The notes: a model not told the origin generated them from the letters alone. Numbered from the stretch's first letter, positions 1 to 9,598 are shown. The stretch is DNA of 64,000 bases from Tenacibaculum pacificus (GCF_027941775.1 NZ_CP115917.1:1873001-1937000), one strand, 5' to 3'. Numbers and translations are program-made.

Positions 1-264
1 TTAAAACGTGAAGTAAAGTTTTACTCAAATTGAATAGTTTAGAAAATATTGAAAATTTTGAGTCTTATAAAACTGAAAATAAATATCGCGGAATTTAAAA
101 CATTGAAATAAAGTTTTACTCAAATTCAATAATTTAGAAAATATTGAAAATTTTGAGTCTTATAAAAAATGAAAACAAATATGGTGGAGTTTAAAAAAAT
201 TGAATTAAAGTTTTCGTAAAATTGAATATTATAGTAAAAAATTAAACGAAAAATCGCATTTAGC
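1..264 (+). repeat. non-coding cassette, family A (5' truncated by window)
   Basis: No gene. About 97-bp degenerate tandem units built from GCGGAATTTAAAACGTG and AATAGTTTAGAAAATATTG-like segments. Identical to 30366-30629, so the missing left part is probably like 30127-30365. Confidence 0.75.
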
Positions 265-388
265 AACAACATATATAATTCATTGCTCATTTATTTTCCT
301 GCGGAAAATACTCGCAAATGTAGATGTTTGAGTTTTTTAAACTATATTAGTTGCTCAAAACACGCAACAAACCATATATAAAACCGTT
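265..388 (+). repeat. attC-like site 1 (class III)
   Basis: 124 bp from AAC to GTT. Structural arms ATATATAATT.. and ..CATATATAAAACC pair. The cassette to the left ends TTTAGCAAC. Its start is outside the window, but the sister cassette at 30127 starts GTTGCTAAA, which pairs. Confidence 0.8.
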
Positions 389-404
389 GTGCGTAATTTA
401 AGAA

Positions 405-1136
405 ATGATTCTACCATTAAATTCACATATTAGAAATCCACCTACAATTTTGTTACCAAAACAAGTTGTTTCTTTTAATGCAATAAGATATAGTTTGGAT
501 ATTTGTCAATTATCACACGAAAGACTGATAAAAAAACTCTCTGAACAAACCGAAAATAAAGATATTGAACCACTCGATTTTCCAGAAATATTTTCAGATG
601 TGTGGTCTATAGTTAATAATGCTCAAATGTTCGGGAAAATTATTTGTCGTGAATTTGGAATAAGTAAAACTGAACCTAAACTGTCTGAAATTATCAAAGC
701 AATTGATTTTAGAAACTCGAATCAACATTTTGAGGAACGAATTTCTCAAGTTTTATCTGTTGAGGATTTGCCTGTATATGGATTTTTGAGCTGGAGAAAA
801 AATTATCTTGGAACTGACGAAATAATATTATCGACAATTTATTCGGGAACATTTACAAATAAATCAAATGTAAGTATGTCAATCTCTAACGAAACTCAAA
901 CTGAATCTAATGAAATTATACAGAAGATTGAGTTTTCTAATGTGGTAAGAGAAAAAGACAAATCAGGAAAATGGGAATTTAATGAACGTAAAATATCAGT
1001 CAGTAAGCTGATTTCCGATTTGAAAAGTTGGATTGACCACTTTGACGAACAAATAAATGAACAGATTGATAAAATGGAAAATTTAGAAAAGCATACATCG
1101 GATTTAATAATCCAAATAAAAGGAAAATTAATATAA
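405..1136 (+). CDS. hypothetical protein, 243 aa
   Basis: Sole gene of its cassette. It starts at the first ATG, 16 nt after the GTT of the preceding site, and stops shortly before the next site. I do not recognise the family. The sequence is soluble-looking, with no signal peptide or membrane segment. The last ~45 residues are a predicted helix rich in E, K, I and Q (DEQINEQIDKMENLEK), likely a short coiled coil. The middle holds a beta-rich stretch (YSGTFTNKSNVSMSIS). The short AT-rich leader has no recognisable promoter, as expected for cassette genes. Confidence 0.75.
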   Translation: MILPLNSHIRNPPTILLPKQVVSFNAIRYSLDICQLSHERLIKKLSEQTENKDIEPLDFPEIFSDVWSIVNNAQMFGKIICREFGISKTEPKLSEIIKAIDFRNSNQHFEERISQVLSVEDLPVYGFLSWRKNYLGTDEIILSTIYSGTFTNKSNVSMSISNETQTESNEIIQKIEFSNVVREKDKSGKWEFNERKISVSKLISDLKSWIDHFDEQINEQIDKMENLEKHTSDLIIQIKGKLI

Positions 1137-1147
1137 AAACTACGCAC

Positions 1148-1272
1148 AACACTGTATATAATTTATTACTAGTACTAGCCTACTTACGAAAATCCTTGGG
1201 GGATTTTCTATTACGCTTTTATTTACTAAATTAGTTGCTCGAAATACGCAACAAATAATATACAAAAACGTT
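1148..1272 (+). repeat. attC-like site 2 (class I)
   Basis: 125 bp. The cassette ends TACGCACAAC, a perfect 10-bp complement of its own start GTTGTGCGTA at 386-395. Confidence 0.9.
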
Positions 1273-1758
1273 GGGTTTCATTAGCGGAAATCGTTAAAAT
1301 TTGAAAATTTAGTTTTTAAATAAAATTTAAAATAGCTCGAAAAATATTTAGAAAAAAGCTTCTTTAATTACCTCAGGAAATCGCACAAAAAATCATTTTG
1401 AAAATTATAGTTTTTTAAGAATATTTTTTACATTTTGAAAAATTCTAATTGAAAACTGTTGTGTGAAAAGTCATTTTAAAAACTATAGTTTTTTTAATAA
1501 TATTTTTTGCATTTTGAAAAATTCTGATTGAAAACTGTTGTGTGAAAATAGAAACGTGAAATGAAAGAGTTTTAAAATAAAATTCTACATTATTTTACTT
1601 TTTGAAAAATTTTTAAAAATATGAAAAATCGGAATTGAAGCTAAAAACGTGAAAATTAAAACCGTAGAATTAAAAACTTTGAGAAAAATAATTACTGTAA
1701 AATATGAGAATTTAAAAAATAGGTAGAAGAAAATACAAAAACTATAAAACGAAAACCC
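1273..1758 (+). repeat. non-coding cassette, family B
   Basis: Starts GGGTTTCATTAGCGG, with no credible ORF. Contains ~79-bp repeats marked by CTGTTGTGTGAAAA (near 1456 and 1535) and TTTTGAAAAATTCT. Other members are at 12652, 33221, 49800 and 57878. Confidence 0.8.
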
Positions 1759-1882
1759 AACAGCGTGCATAGTTCATTGCTTATTGATTTTCTTGCAGAA
1801 AATCCTCCCGCGTGTTAAAGTTCTCGTTTTTTAAACTATATTAGTGCTATGTTTTCGCAACGAAACCGTACACAAAAACGTT
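1759..1882 (+). repeat. attC-like site 3 (class II)
   Basis: 124 bp. The left flank GAAAACCCAAC pairs with the cassette start GTTGGGTTTC. Inner arms GTGCATAGTTCATTGC and GCAACGAAACCGTACAC. Confidence 0.88.
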
Positions 1883-2219
1883 GCAATTAATGGCGGAATT
1901 TCAGCCAGAAATTCCTAATTAGTGATTTATCTTTTCTAGAAATTAATATTGAAAAATATTGCGCTAGAAAAATTGAAAATGACTTCTACTCTATTTTTAG
2001 AAAATGAATCCTAAAAAAGAGAAAAAAAGAATTGAACGCTGAAAAATGAATCGTGAATAAATAGGCGGAAATTAATTAAGGCGGAGTTTTAAGCTGAAAC
2101 GTGAAAAAAAGGCAGAAGTTAACGCTGAAAATAAAGCGTGAAAAAAAAAAGAAAGAGAAATAAAACGGAAAAATTGAAAATTAAAAAACGAGAAATATAG
2201 TTAGAAAATCACTAATTGC
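1883..2219 (+). repeat. non-coding cassette, family C (GCAATTA subtype)
   Basis: Starts GCAATTAATGGCGG and carries the family hairpin GGAATTTC-AGCCA-GAAATTCC. No ORF. Differs from 46868-47205 by a single A in a homopolymer. Confidence 0.8.
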
Positions 2220-2343
2220 AACACCATATATAATTTATTGCTTGTGATTAACTACTTACGAAAATCCTTAGGGATTTTCTATTCCGTTTTTATTTACTAA
2301 ATTAGTTGCTCGAAAAACGCAACAAACCATATATAAAAACGTT
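2220..2343 (+). repeat. attC-like site 4 (class I')
   Basis: 124 bp. Left flank TAATTGCAAC, a perfect complement of the cassette start GTTGCAATTA. Confidence 0.88.
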
Positions 2344-2669
2344 GCCAAAAACTCGGAAAAATAAAATGCTGAAAACCAATATTACGGAATAAAAAAAGTG
2401 GAATTGACATTTTACTTAAATTGAATAATTTAGAATTTATTCAAATTTCAGAATATTATAAAGGCTGAAAATAAATATCGCGGAATTTAAAACGTGGAAT
2501 TAAAGTTTTACTCAAATTGAATAGTTTAGAAAATATTGAAAATTTGGAGGATTATAAAAACTGAAAATAAATATTACGGAATTAAAAAATGCTGAATTAT
2601 GTTTTATTCAAATTAAATAATTTAGAAAATATTGAAAATTTAGAATTTAAACAAAAAGTCGCATTTGGC
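2344..2669 (+). repeat. non-coding cassette, family A
   Basis: Starts GCCAAAAACTCGGAAAAATA. About three ~97-bp degenerate units, no gene. A small open frame that runs from it into the next site is not believed. Confidence 0.75.
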
Positions 2670-2793
2670 AACAACATATATAATTCATTGCTCATTTATT
2701 TTCCTGCGGAAAATACTCGCAAATGTAGATGTTTGAGTTTTTTAAACTATATTAGTAACTTGAAATACGCAACAAACCATATATAAAACCGTT
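2670..2793 (+). repeat. attC-like site 5 (class III)
   Basis: 124 bp. Left flank TTTGGCAAC pairs with the cassette start GTTGCCAAA. Confidence 0.88.
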
Positions 2794-2803
2794 GCCATTA
2801 ATT

Positions 2804-3577
2804 TTGAAAAAAACAGCATATTTAGATAATAATATTTTAATTGACATTGAACAAGGTTTAATTTCAATAGACGATTTGCGGAATAATATTGACGAAAATA
2901 TAACTGAATTTTATTATTCGTCCGCACATTTACAAGAAGCTAATGAAATGACTGCCAAAACGGACGTGGAACTCAAAAATCGACTTGAGAAGCGCTTTGC
3001 TACTATTAGCTTAGTCACAAATAATAATTATATAACTCAAGAATTACCATCTAATAAGGTATTTAGTCAAATTGAAAATCCCAAAACAGTTTATAATACA
3101 ATTAAGGATGTCACATCTACTCAAAGCGCAATTAAAGCGATGTTAAATACAATCAGCGAAGAACAGAAAAATGATTTTAGAGAAAGAATGGAAATTGACT
3201 CTAAACTGATGAACAATTACTCACCAAAAGAAGTTATCGAGCAAGTAAATACCCGAAGCGAAGCTCTAGGCGGATTATCACTTGTTGGTATGATTGAAAA
3301 TGGAGTTAATCTTCATCCGCAAGGAAAAGAAATGGGAATGGGAAATAGATTTGCAGGTGTTTTTGAATTATTAGACTTAATAGGATATTGGAAAGACAAA
3401 TATAATTCAAAATCAAATTACGCCAGACTTTGGGATGCAAGTCATAGTTTTTATTCATCATATTTTGACTATTTTGTATCGGATGACAAAAGAACAAGAA
3501 ATAAAGCCAAAGTTGCATTTGAAATTTATGGTGCTAAAACACAAGTAGTTTCATCAAAAGACACAAAAAAAAAATAA
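2804..3577 (+). CDS. PIN-domain-like protein, 257 aa
   Basis: The N-terminus YLDNNILIDI, then FYYSSAHLQEA near residue 40, then a C-terminal WDASHSFYSSYFDYFVSDD followed by RTRNKA, match the layout of PIN nucleases: acidic residues of the N-terminal D, middle E and C-terminal D-x-x-x-D region. The family is metal-dependent RNases such as VapC. At ~257 aa it is longer than a typical VapC (~130 aa). No antitoxin gene accompanies it, so it may be a stand-alone RNase or effector. No ATG is available. TTG at 2804 gives the natural KKTAYLDNN start; TTG at 2792 lies inside the site. The stop overlaps the cassette-end complement. Confidence 0.7.
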   Translation: MKKTAYLDNNILIDIEQGLISIDDLRNNIDENITEFYYSSAHLQEANEMTAKTDVELKNRLEKRFATISLVTNNNYITQELPSNKVFSQIENPKTVYNTIKDVTSTQSAIKAMLNTISEEQKNDFRERMEIDSKLMNNYSPKEVIEQVNTRSEALGGLSLVGMIENGVNLHPQGKEMGMGNRFAGVFELLDLIGYWKDKYNSKSNYARLWDASHSFYSSYFDYFVSDDKRTRNKAKVAFEIYGAKTQVVSSKDTKKK

Positions 3578-3581
3578 TGGC

Positions 3582-3707
3582 AACACCGTATATAATTTAT
3601 TGCTAGTTCTAGCCTACTTACGAAAATCCTTAGGGGGATTTTCTATTCCGCTTTTATTTACTAACTTTAGTGCTTGAAATACGCAACAAATAATATACAA
3701 AAACGTT
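3582..3707 (+). repeat. attC-like site 6 (class I)
   Basis: 126 bp. Left flank TAATGGCAAC, a perfect complement of the cassette start GTTGCCATTA. The TAA stop of the PIN gene lies in this flank. Confidence 0.9.
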
Positions 3708-4095
3708 GCAAGTAATGGCGGAATTTCCTCAGAAATTCCTAATTAGTGATTTATCTTTTCTAGAAATTAATATTGAATAATATTGCGCTGGAAAAATTGA
3801 AAATGACTGCTACTCTATTTTTAGAAAATGAATCCTAAAAAAGAGAAAAAAACAGAATTGAACTCTGAAAAATGAATCGTGAATAAATAGGCGGAAATTA
3901 ATTAAGGCGGAGTTTTAAGCTGAAACGTGAAAAAAGGCAGAATTTAACGCTGAAAATAAATCGTGAATAAATAAGCGGAAATTAATTAAGGCGGAGTTTT
4001 AAGCTAAAACGTGAAAAAAGAAGGAAAAATAAAACAGAAGAATTTTAAATAGAAAATTAAGAAATGAGAAATATAGTTAGAAAATCACTACTTGC
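3708..4095 (+). repeat. non-coding cassette, family C
   Basis: Starts GCAAGTAATGGCGG. Hairpin GGAATTTC-CTCA-GAAATTCC at 3720-3739. Two ~83-bp repeats around GCGTGAATAAATAGGCGG-like segments. No ORF. Confidence 0.8.
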
Positions 4096-4220
4096 AACAC
4101 CATATATAATTCATTGCTTGTGATTAACTACTCGCGAAAATCCTTTACGGATTTTCTATTCCGTTTTTATTTACTAAATTAGTTGCTCGAAATACGCAAC
4201 AAACCATATACAACAACGTT
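4096..4220 (+). repeat. attC-like site 7 (class I')
   Basis: 125 bp. Left flank TACTTGCAAC pairs with the cassette start GTTGCAAGTA. Confidence 0.88.
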
Positions 4221-4594
4221 GCAAGTAATGGCGGAATTCCCTCAGAAATTTCTAATTAGTTATTTATCTTTTCTAGAAATTAATATTGAATAATATTACG
4301 CTGGAAAAATTGAAAATGACTTCTACTCTATTTTTAGAAAATGAATCCTAAAAAAGAGGAAAACAGAATTAACTCTGAAAAATGAAGCGTGAATAAATAG
4401 GCAGAAATTAATTAAAGCGGAGTTTTAAGCAGAAACGTGAAAAAAGCAGAAGTTAACGCTGAAAATAAAGCGTAAATAAATAGGTGGAAATTAATTAAGG
4501 CGGAGTCTTAAGTAGAAACGTAAAAAAAAGAGAAATAAAACGGGAAAATTGAAAATTAATAAATGAGAAATTTAGTTAGAAAATCACTACTTGC
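4221..4594 (+). repeat. non-coding cassette, family C
   Basis: Same family start. Same length as 49301-49674, with one substitution noticed near position 100, so it is a recent duplicate 45 kb away. No ORF. Confidence 0.8.
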
Positions 4595-4719
4595 AACAAC
4601 ATATATAATTTATTCCTAGTGCTTATCTACTTACGAAAATCCTTAGGGGATTTTCTATTCCGTTTTTATTTAATATATTTAGAACTTGAAATACGCAACA
4701 AATCATATATAAAACCGTT
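4595..4719 (+). repeat. attC-like site 8 (class I)
   Basis: 125 bp. Left flank TACTTGCAAC pairs with the cassette start GTTGCAAGTA. The next cassette begins TTAGGCTTA. Confidence 0.88.
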
Positions 4720-4736
4720 AGGCTTAATTTAAAAAA

Positions 4737-6017
4737 ATGGAAGAAAAATTACAAAATTTGTGTGACTCTTTAGATGATTTATCACAAGCTATTTTAAATG
4801 GTTGGAGTGATGATAAAACTCTTAGTACACATTGGGGTTGGAACTTCCCTAACCTAAGTCGACACGATTTAGCGAACATCCCTAAGAATATTTCATCAGA
4901 TATAAAAAAATTGAACATCACTCAATTAGATGAAGAATTTGCAATACAAATAGATAGTATTCCTGAAAAAATTGAAGAATTTAAAACAAAAACGCTTGTT
5001 TACTTTTATAATGGACATGGAAATCAAGCTGTTCCAGTATTTATATCATTAATGGAGTGGGTAAAATCAACTTTAACACCTATAAATAGTTGGGAGGTAC
5101 TGTACGATTTAAAAGCAATGCCAACAAAATTATCAAAAAGATTAACTTCAATACAAAGTCAGTTATCTGATATAATCCCAGAAAAGGAAAAACTTGAAGA
5201 TAAAATTAAATTAATTACAGAAGCTAATGAAGCTGCTGAATCTTTACCAACAGATTTAGCAGCCTTAAAAAAAGCTAGAAAAATAATTACAGATTTAACA
5301 AATACTGCTAGCGAAAATAAAGGATTAATAGATTCACATTTAAAAAATATAATTAAAACTGTTGAATCTATTAATTTAAAGAAAATTGAAACAGATAAGT
5401 TAGTTGATAAATGTGAAGAAGCATATAAGATTACTACAACCAAAGGGCTTGCAGCTGCTTTTGATGAAAGAGCTAAAAAATCTCAAAGTTCAATGTATTT
5501 ATGGGTTTTTGCTTTATTACTAGCCTTAGGTTCTGCAATATGGATTGGTTCGATTAGGTTTGAAACTTTACTTAATGCGTTAAACTCTACAAATCCTGTT
5601 TGGGGTATAATATGGATGAATTGTTTATTAGCTATCCTAAGTTTAACAGCCCCATTGTGGTTTGCTTGGATTTCCACAAAACAAATTAATCAACGTTTTA
5701 GGTTAGCAGAAGATTATAGCTTTAAGGCATCAGTTGCAAAAGCCTATGAAGGTTATAGAAAAGAAGCTTCTAGAATAGACCCAGCTTTTGAAGCTCGATT
5801 ATTTAGTTCTGCACTAACAAGACTTGAAGAAGCTCCCCTCCGATTAATGGAGAGCCACTCACATGGAAGCCCGTGGCGTGAATTAATTACTTCTCCACAA
5901 TTTGAAAAAGCTATTAATAAAATTCCTGAATTAAAAGATAAATTTATCGAAGTTACAGGAAATATTATTAAAATTACTCCAAGTAAAAATGGAGTGAAAA
6001 AAATAACAGAAGAATAA
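4737..6017 (+). CDS. coiled-coil membrane protein, 426 aa
   Basis: Starts at ATG 17 nt after the site. The N-terminal half is soluble, and residues ~130-245 form long charged helices with coiled-coil character. Two membrane segments follow (about 249-272 and 285-312), joined by a short loop. The C-terminal ~110 residues are predicted cytoplasmic, with a conserved-looking SFKASVAKAYEGYRKEA and a RLEEAPLRLMESHSHGSPW stretch. I do not know the function. The layout (sensor or coiled coil, two-TM hairpin, cytoplasmic tail) is seen in some abortive-infection and stress membrane proteins, but that is only analogy. Codon use and base composition match neighbouring cassette genes. Confidence 0.75.
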   Translation: MEEKLQNLCDSLDDLSQAILNGWSDDKTLSTHWGWNFPNLSRHDLANIPKNISSDIKKLNITQLDEEFAIQIDSIPEKIEEFKTKTLVYFYNGHGNQAVPVFISLMEWVKSTLTPINSWEVLYDLKAMPTKLSKRLTSIQSQLSDIIPEKEKLEDKIKLITEANEAAESLPTDLAALKKARKIITDLTNTASENKGLIDSHLKNIIKTVESINLKKIETDKLVDKCEEAYKITTTKGLAAAFDERAKKSQSSMYLWVFALLLALGSAIWIGSIRFETLLNALNSTNPVWGIIWMNCLLAILSLTAPLWFAWISTKQINQRFRLAEDYSFKASVAKAYEGYRKEASRIDPAFEARLFSSALTRLEEAPLRLMESHSHGSPWRELITSPQFEKAINKIPELKDKFIEVTGNIIKITPSKNGVKKITEE

Positions 6018-6027
6018 AACTAAGCCT

Positions 6028-6152
6028 AACAACGTATATAATTTATTACTAGTACTCGCCTACCTACGAAAATCATTAGGGGATTTTCTATTCCGCTTTT
6101 ATTTACTAAATTAGTTGCTCGAAATACGCAACAAATAATATACAAAAACGTT
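6028..6152 (+). repeat. attC-like site 9 (class I)
   Basis: 125 bp. Left flank TAAGCCTAAC, a perfect complement of the cassette start GTTAGGCTTA. One of the few sites that also fits the canonical RYYYAAC/GTTRRRY consensus. Confidence 0.92.
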
Positions 6153-6609
6153 GCAAGTAATGGCGGAATTCCCTCAGAAATTTCTAATTAGTGATTTATC
6201 TTTTCTAGAAATTAATATTGAATAATATTACGCTGGAAAAATTGAAAATGACTGCTACTCTATTTTTAGAAAATGAATCCTAAAAAAGAAGAAAACAGAA
6301 TTAACGCTGAAAAATGAAGCGTGAATAAATAGGCGGAAATTAATTAAAGCGGAGTTTTAAGCAGAAACGTGAAAAAAGCAGAAGTTAACGCTGAAAATAA
6401 AGCGTGAATAAATAGGCGGAAATTAATTAAAGTGGAGTTTTAAGCAGAAATGTGAAAAAAGCAGAAGTTAACGCTGAAAATAAAGTGTGAATAAATAGGT
6501 GGAAATTAATTAAGGCGGAGTTTTAAGTAGAAACGTAAAAAAAAGAGAAATAAAACGGGAAAATTGAAAATTAAGAAATGAGAAATTTAGTTAGAAAATC
6601 ACTACTTGC
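6153..6609 (+). repeat. non-coding cassette, family C, three 83-bp units
   Basis: GTGAATAAAT recurs at 6321, 6404 and 6487, an exact 83-bp period. Same length as 51472-51928 and identical as far as I compared. No ORF. Confidence 0.82.
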
Positions 6610-6734
6610 AACAACATATATAATTTATTGCTAGTGCTTATCTACTTACGAAAATCCTTAGGGGATTTTCTATTCCGTTTTTATTTAATATATTTAGAAC
6701 TTGAAACACGCAACAAACCATATACAAATCCGTT
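6610..6734 (+). repeat. attC-like site 10 (class I)
   Basis: 125 bp. Left flank TACTTGCAAC pairs with the cassette start GTTGCAAGTA. Confidence 0.88.
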
Positions 6735-7158
6735 GCAAGTAATGGCGGAATTTCCTCAGAAATTCCTAATTAGTGATTTATCTTTTCTAGAAATTAATAT
6801 TGAATAATATTGCACTGGAAAAATTGAAAATGACTTCTACTCTATTTTTAGAAAGTGAATCCTAAAAAAGAGAAAAAAACAGAATTGAACGCTGAAAAAT
6901 GAAGCGTGAATAAATAGGCGGAAATTAATTAAGGCGGAGTTTTAAGCTGAAACGTGAAAAAAGGCTGAATTTAACGCTGAAAATAAATCGTGAATAAATA
7001 GGCGGAAATTAATTAAGGTGGAGTTTTAAGCTGAAACGTGAAAAAAGGCAGAATTTAACGCTGAAAATAAAACGTGAAAAAAGAAGGAAAAATAAAACAG
7101 AAGAATTTTAAATAGAAAATTAAGAAATGAGAAATATAGTTAGAAAATCACTACTTGC
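6735..7158 (+). repeat. non-coding cassette, family C
   Basis: Family start and hairpin, then 83-bp-type units. No ORF. Confidence 0.8.
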
Positions 7159-7282
7159 AACATCATATATAATTCATTGCTTGTGATTAACTACTTACGA
7201 AAATCCTTAAGGATTTTCTATTCCGTTTTTATTTACTAAATTAGTTGCTCGAAATACGCAACAAACCATATATAAAAACGTT
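7159..7282 (+). repeat. attC-like site 11 (class I')
   Basis: 124 bp. Left flank TACTTGCAAC pairs with GTTGCAAGTA. The AACATC variant follows the AAC. Confidence 0.87.
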
Positions 7283-7317
7283 ACCCAACATTAACCACTC
7301 AAAACTGAAAGAAAAAA

Positions 7318-7845
7318 TTGAAAGCTGAATTTATTTATCAACCGACTTCTGGTCAATATGAAGAAAAAACTTTTGACCTAAATACAGTGTGGAAAAGTCA
7401 AATTTGGAGTTGGATAAAATTCACAACAAATAGCGGAATTGAATGGGTTGGAATGTTTCGAGGAGAACCTAAAAAAGTTGCAATTGCGGAAAAAATAAAT
7501 CAGGTTGCAATTTTGACAAGTGACGGATTTTATATATTGGATATTGAGAAAAGAGAAACTCTATTTTTTGACCAACAAACTGAATTTAGAGATTTAGCGG
7601 AAATTCCAACTCAAGATAAATTTATTATTGCGGATTATGACCAAATTGGAATATTTGACAAAAATTATAAAACGGAATTTATAAATCTAGAATTTGGAGT
7701 TGACAATATCGTATTTGGAAAATATAGCGGAATAAAATTAAAGGTAAACTTTGAGAAATTGCCTGATTATGAAATTATAAACGGATTTCTGAATACGGAA
7801 AATTGGAAAATTGGAAAATTGAATCGGAATAAAAACGTTGGGTAA
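7318..7845 (+). CDS. hypothetical protein, 175 aa
   Basis: Only gene of its cassette. There is no ATG in frame; TTG at 7318 gives the fullest frame. The protein is soluble and rich in short beta strands (QVAILTSDGFYILDIE, KFIIADYDQIGIFD), somewhat like a few blades of a beta-propeller. There is no signal peptide. The family is not recognised. The stop codon TAA at 7843-7845 overlaps the AAC that opens the next site, so the recombination site itself supplies the stop. Confidence 0.65.
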   Translation: MKAEFIYQPTSGQYEEKTFDLNTVWKSQIWSWIKFTTNSGIEWVGMFRGEPKKVAIAEKINQVAILTSDGFYILDIEKRETLFFDQQTEFRDLAEIPTQDKFIIADYDQIGIFDKNYKTEFINLEFGVDNIVFGKYSGIKLKVNFEKLPDYEIINGFLNTENWKIGKLNRNKNVG

Positions 7846-7968
7846 CACCGTATATAATTTATTGCTAGTTATAGCCTACTTACGAAAATCCTTAGGGGAT
7901 TTTCTATTCCGCTTTTATTTACTAAATTAGTTGCTTGAAATACGCAACAAATAATATACAAAAACGTT
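7844..7968 (+). repeat. attC-like site 12 (class I)
   Basis: 125 bp. Left flank GTTGGGTAAC, a perfect complement of the cassette start GTTACCCAAC. Confidence 0.9.
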
Positions 7969-7989
7969 GGCAACAATACGAATCAAACC

Positions 7990-9459
7990 GTGAAATCAAG
8001 AGAAAATAAAATATATTTAAGAGAAACTACGGACATTTCATTGCTCGAAGAAAAATCTGAATATTCTTTCACTAACATTTTACCCTTAGAACACATAAAT
8101 ATCATAGATAGAGAGATATATTTCAATCGTATTTATGAAAATCAAAAAAAAGGTAAAATTGAATTACAAAAAATGTTGGACGAAGTTAGAAAAGTTACTT
8201 TTTCTAAAGATGAATTAATACATTGGTTTTATAAAGTAAAAGATGACGCGGTTAACGAAGCTCATCATATAATGATAAGACACGGAGCTTCATTAGGAGC
8301 AGATGATAACGATATTGATTTTGAAAGAATTGGATTGCTTACAGGAATTTATGAAGAAGCTGAAAAGTTTCTTTCAATAATGATAGCTATAGAGCCATTA
8401 GATACAAAATCCCCACACTATTCTATTTTAGATGAGTTAGAGCAAATTGACAAAGAGTTTATCGAATCTGATAATATTCCAGGTTTCTATAATGTTCAAA
8501 GTCATCCTAAATATAAATTAAGAAAGTTTCAAATTAAAAATTTACATTCAGATTGGGATAGTGAATTAGATAAATACAAAGACTCTGAACATATTTCAGA
8601 AGAGTTTGGTAACATAGAACGTTTGTTGGATAGATATCATAGTGACTTCACTTGGACTATGTATAAGATAAAACCAAGAGGTGATATAAAATCCTTTTTA
8701 GAGTTTCATTGTAATTCCTTTAAAAAAGACAAGTACTTATTCGTTAATCAAATTGAGTTTAGAATACTACCTCAATTAGAAAACTTCACAAGAACTGACC
8801 ATAAACTTTATGAAAAATTGATTTATGAATGGATAAATGAGAAGAGAGAGAAATTAAGCAATGAAGAGAAGGATTTTTTATTAAACTCAATTATAAGTGT
8901 TTGTTTAACCTTTTTAGATAATGTCTTTGAATACAAAAAAGCTCAAAGCGAAAACAAGTACAATATTTTATTAAGAGATTTTTTAAAGCATCGAATTAAT
9001 AATAGAAAATGGAGTATTAAAGACCAATCAATGGGTGGAACAACTGACCCAAAGATTGAGAGCAATACTTCCGGAATAGCATTTCGAGATTTAATAATTG
9101 AAAACGAAGATGGGAATCATTTATCTGCAATAGAATGTTTACGAATAAAATCAATTCCTAAAAATGAATCGTCTGACACAATAATCAATGAACATTTAGT
9201 GAAAATTTTCAGAAATGAACCAATTGGAATAAGTCCTCTATTTGTTATTTCCTATTGCGAAACTAAAAGCTTTGAAAATACTTGGAATAAATATTTGAAT
9301 TATATTACACAAATTGATTTTGGGCAGTATCAACATTTAAGTTTAGAAACAGAAATCGGACTTGAAGAATATTCAAACCTTAAAGTCGCAAAAATGAATC
9401 ATTATAGAAGTTTGAAAAATATTGAAGTTTATCATTTATTTATAAATATGAACCCATAA
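7990..9459 (+). CDS. hypothetical protein, 489 aa, possible nuclease-like C-terminus
   Basis: GTG start 21 nt after the site; no ATG is nearby in frame. It is a large helical, soluble protein of no family I recognise. The last ~130 residues change character: AFRDLIIENEDGNHLSAIEC followed by LRIKSIP, then a helix IINEHLVKIFRNEP, then a strand PLFVISYCE. A strand-Asp, strand-Glu, helix order is seen in PD-(D/E)XK folds, but the usual ExK is not clean (ECLRIK), so this is a weak suggestion. It is one of the longest cargo genes here and could be a defence protein. Confidence 0.7.
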   Translation: MKSRENKIYLRETTDISLLEEKSEYSFTNILPLEHINIIDREIYFNRIYENQKKGKIELQKMLDEVRKVTFSKDELIHWFYKVKDDAVNEAHHIMIRHGASLGADDNDIDFERIGLLTGIYEEAEKFLSIMIAIEPLDTKSPHYSILDELEQIDKEFIESDNIPGFYNVQSHPKYKLRKFQIKNLHSDWDSELDKYKDSEHISEEFGNIERLLDRYHSDFTWTMYKIKPRGDIKSFLEFHCNSFKKDKYLFVNQIEFRILPQLENFTRTDHKLYEKLIYEWINEKREKLSNEEKDFLLNSIISVCLTFLDNVFEYKKAQSENKYNILLRDFLKHRINNRKWSIKDQSMGGTTDPKIESNTSGIAFRDLIIENEDGNHLSAIECLRIKSIPKNESSDTIINEHLVKIFRNEPIGISPLFVISYCETKSFENTWNKYLNYITQIDFGQYQHLSLETEIGLEEYSNLKVAKMNHYRSLKNIEVYHLFINMNP

Positions 9460-9471
9460 AGTACTGTTGCC

Positions 9472-9598
9472 AACACCGTGTAAAAAAAATTGCTGCTTCT
9501 CGCCTACTTACGAAAATTCTCTCGAATTTTCTTGGTTTGGGTTTTATTTACTAAATTTATTACTTGAAACAACGCAAAATTTCTTACACAAACTCGTT
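9472..9598 (+). repeat. attC-like site 13 (class I variant)
   Basis: 127 bp. Left flank TGTTGCCAAC, a perfect complement of the cassette start GTTGGCAACA. Inner hairpin GAAAATTC-TCTC-GAATTTTC; structural arms GTGTAA/TTACAC. Confidence 0.88.

Noticed and set aside
896..1147. Other minus-strand frames antisense to genes (also 4724, 5159, 11238, 18211, 22968, 28643, 54147, 54630)
   Set aside because: Shadow frames of AT-rich genes, rich in F, S, L and I, with no start context; the sense frames have signal peptides or family motifs.
2589..2786. 65-codon plus-strand frame MLNYVLFKLNNLENIENLEF
   Set aside because: Runs from the end of a non-coding family A cassette through an attC-like site. The same start at 14731 merely fuses by chance to a real lipoprotein gene.
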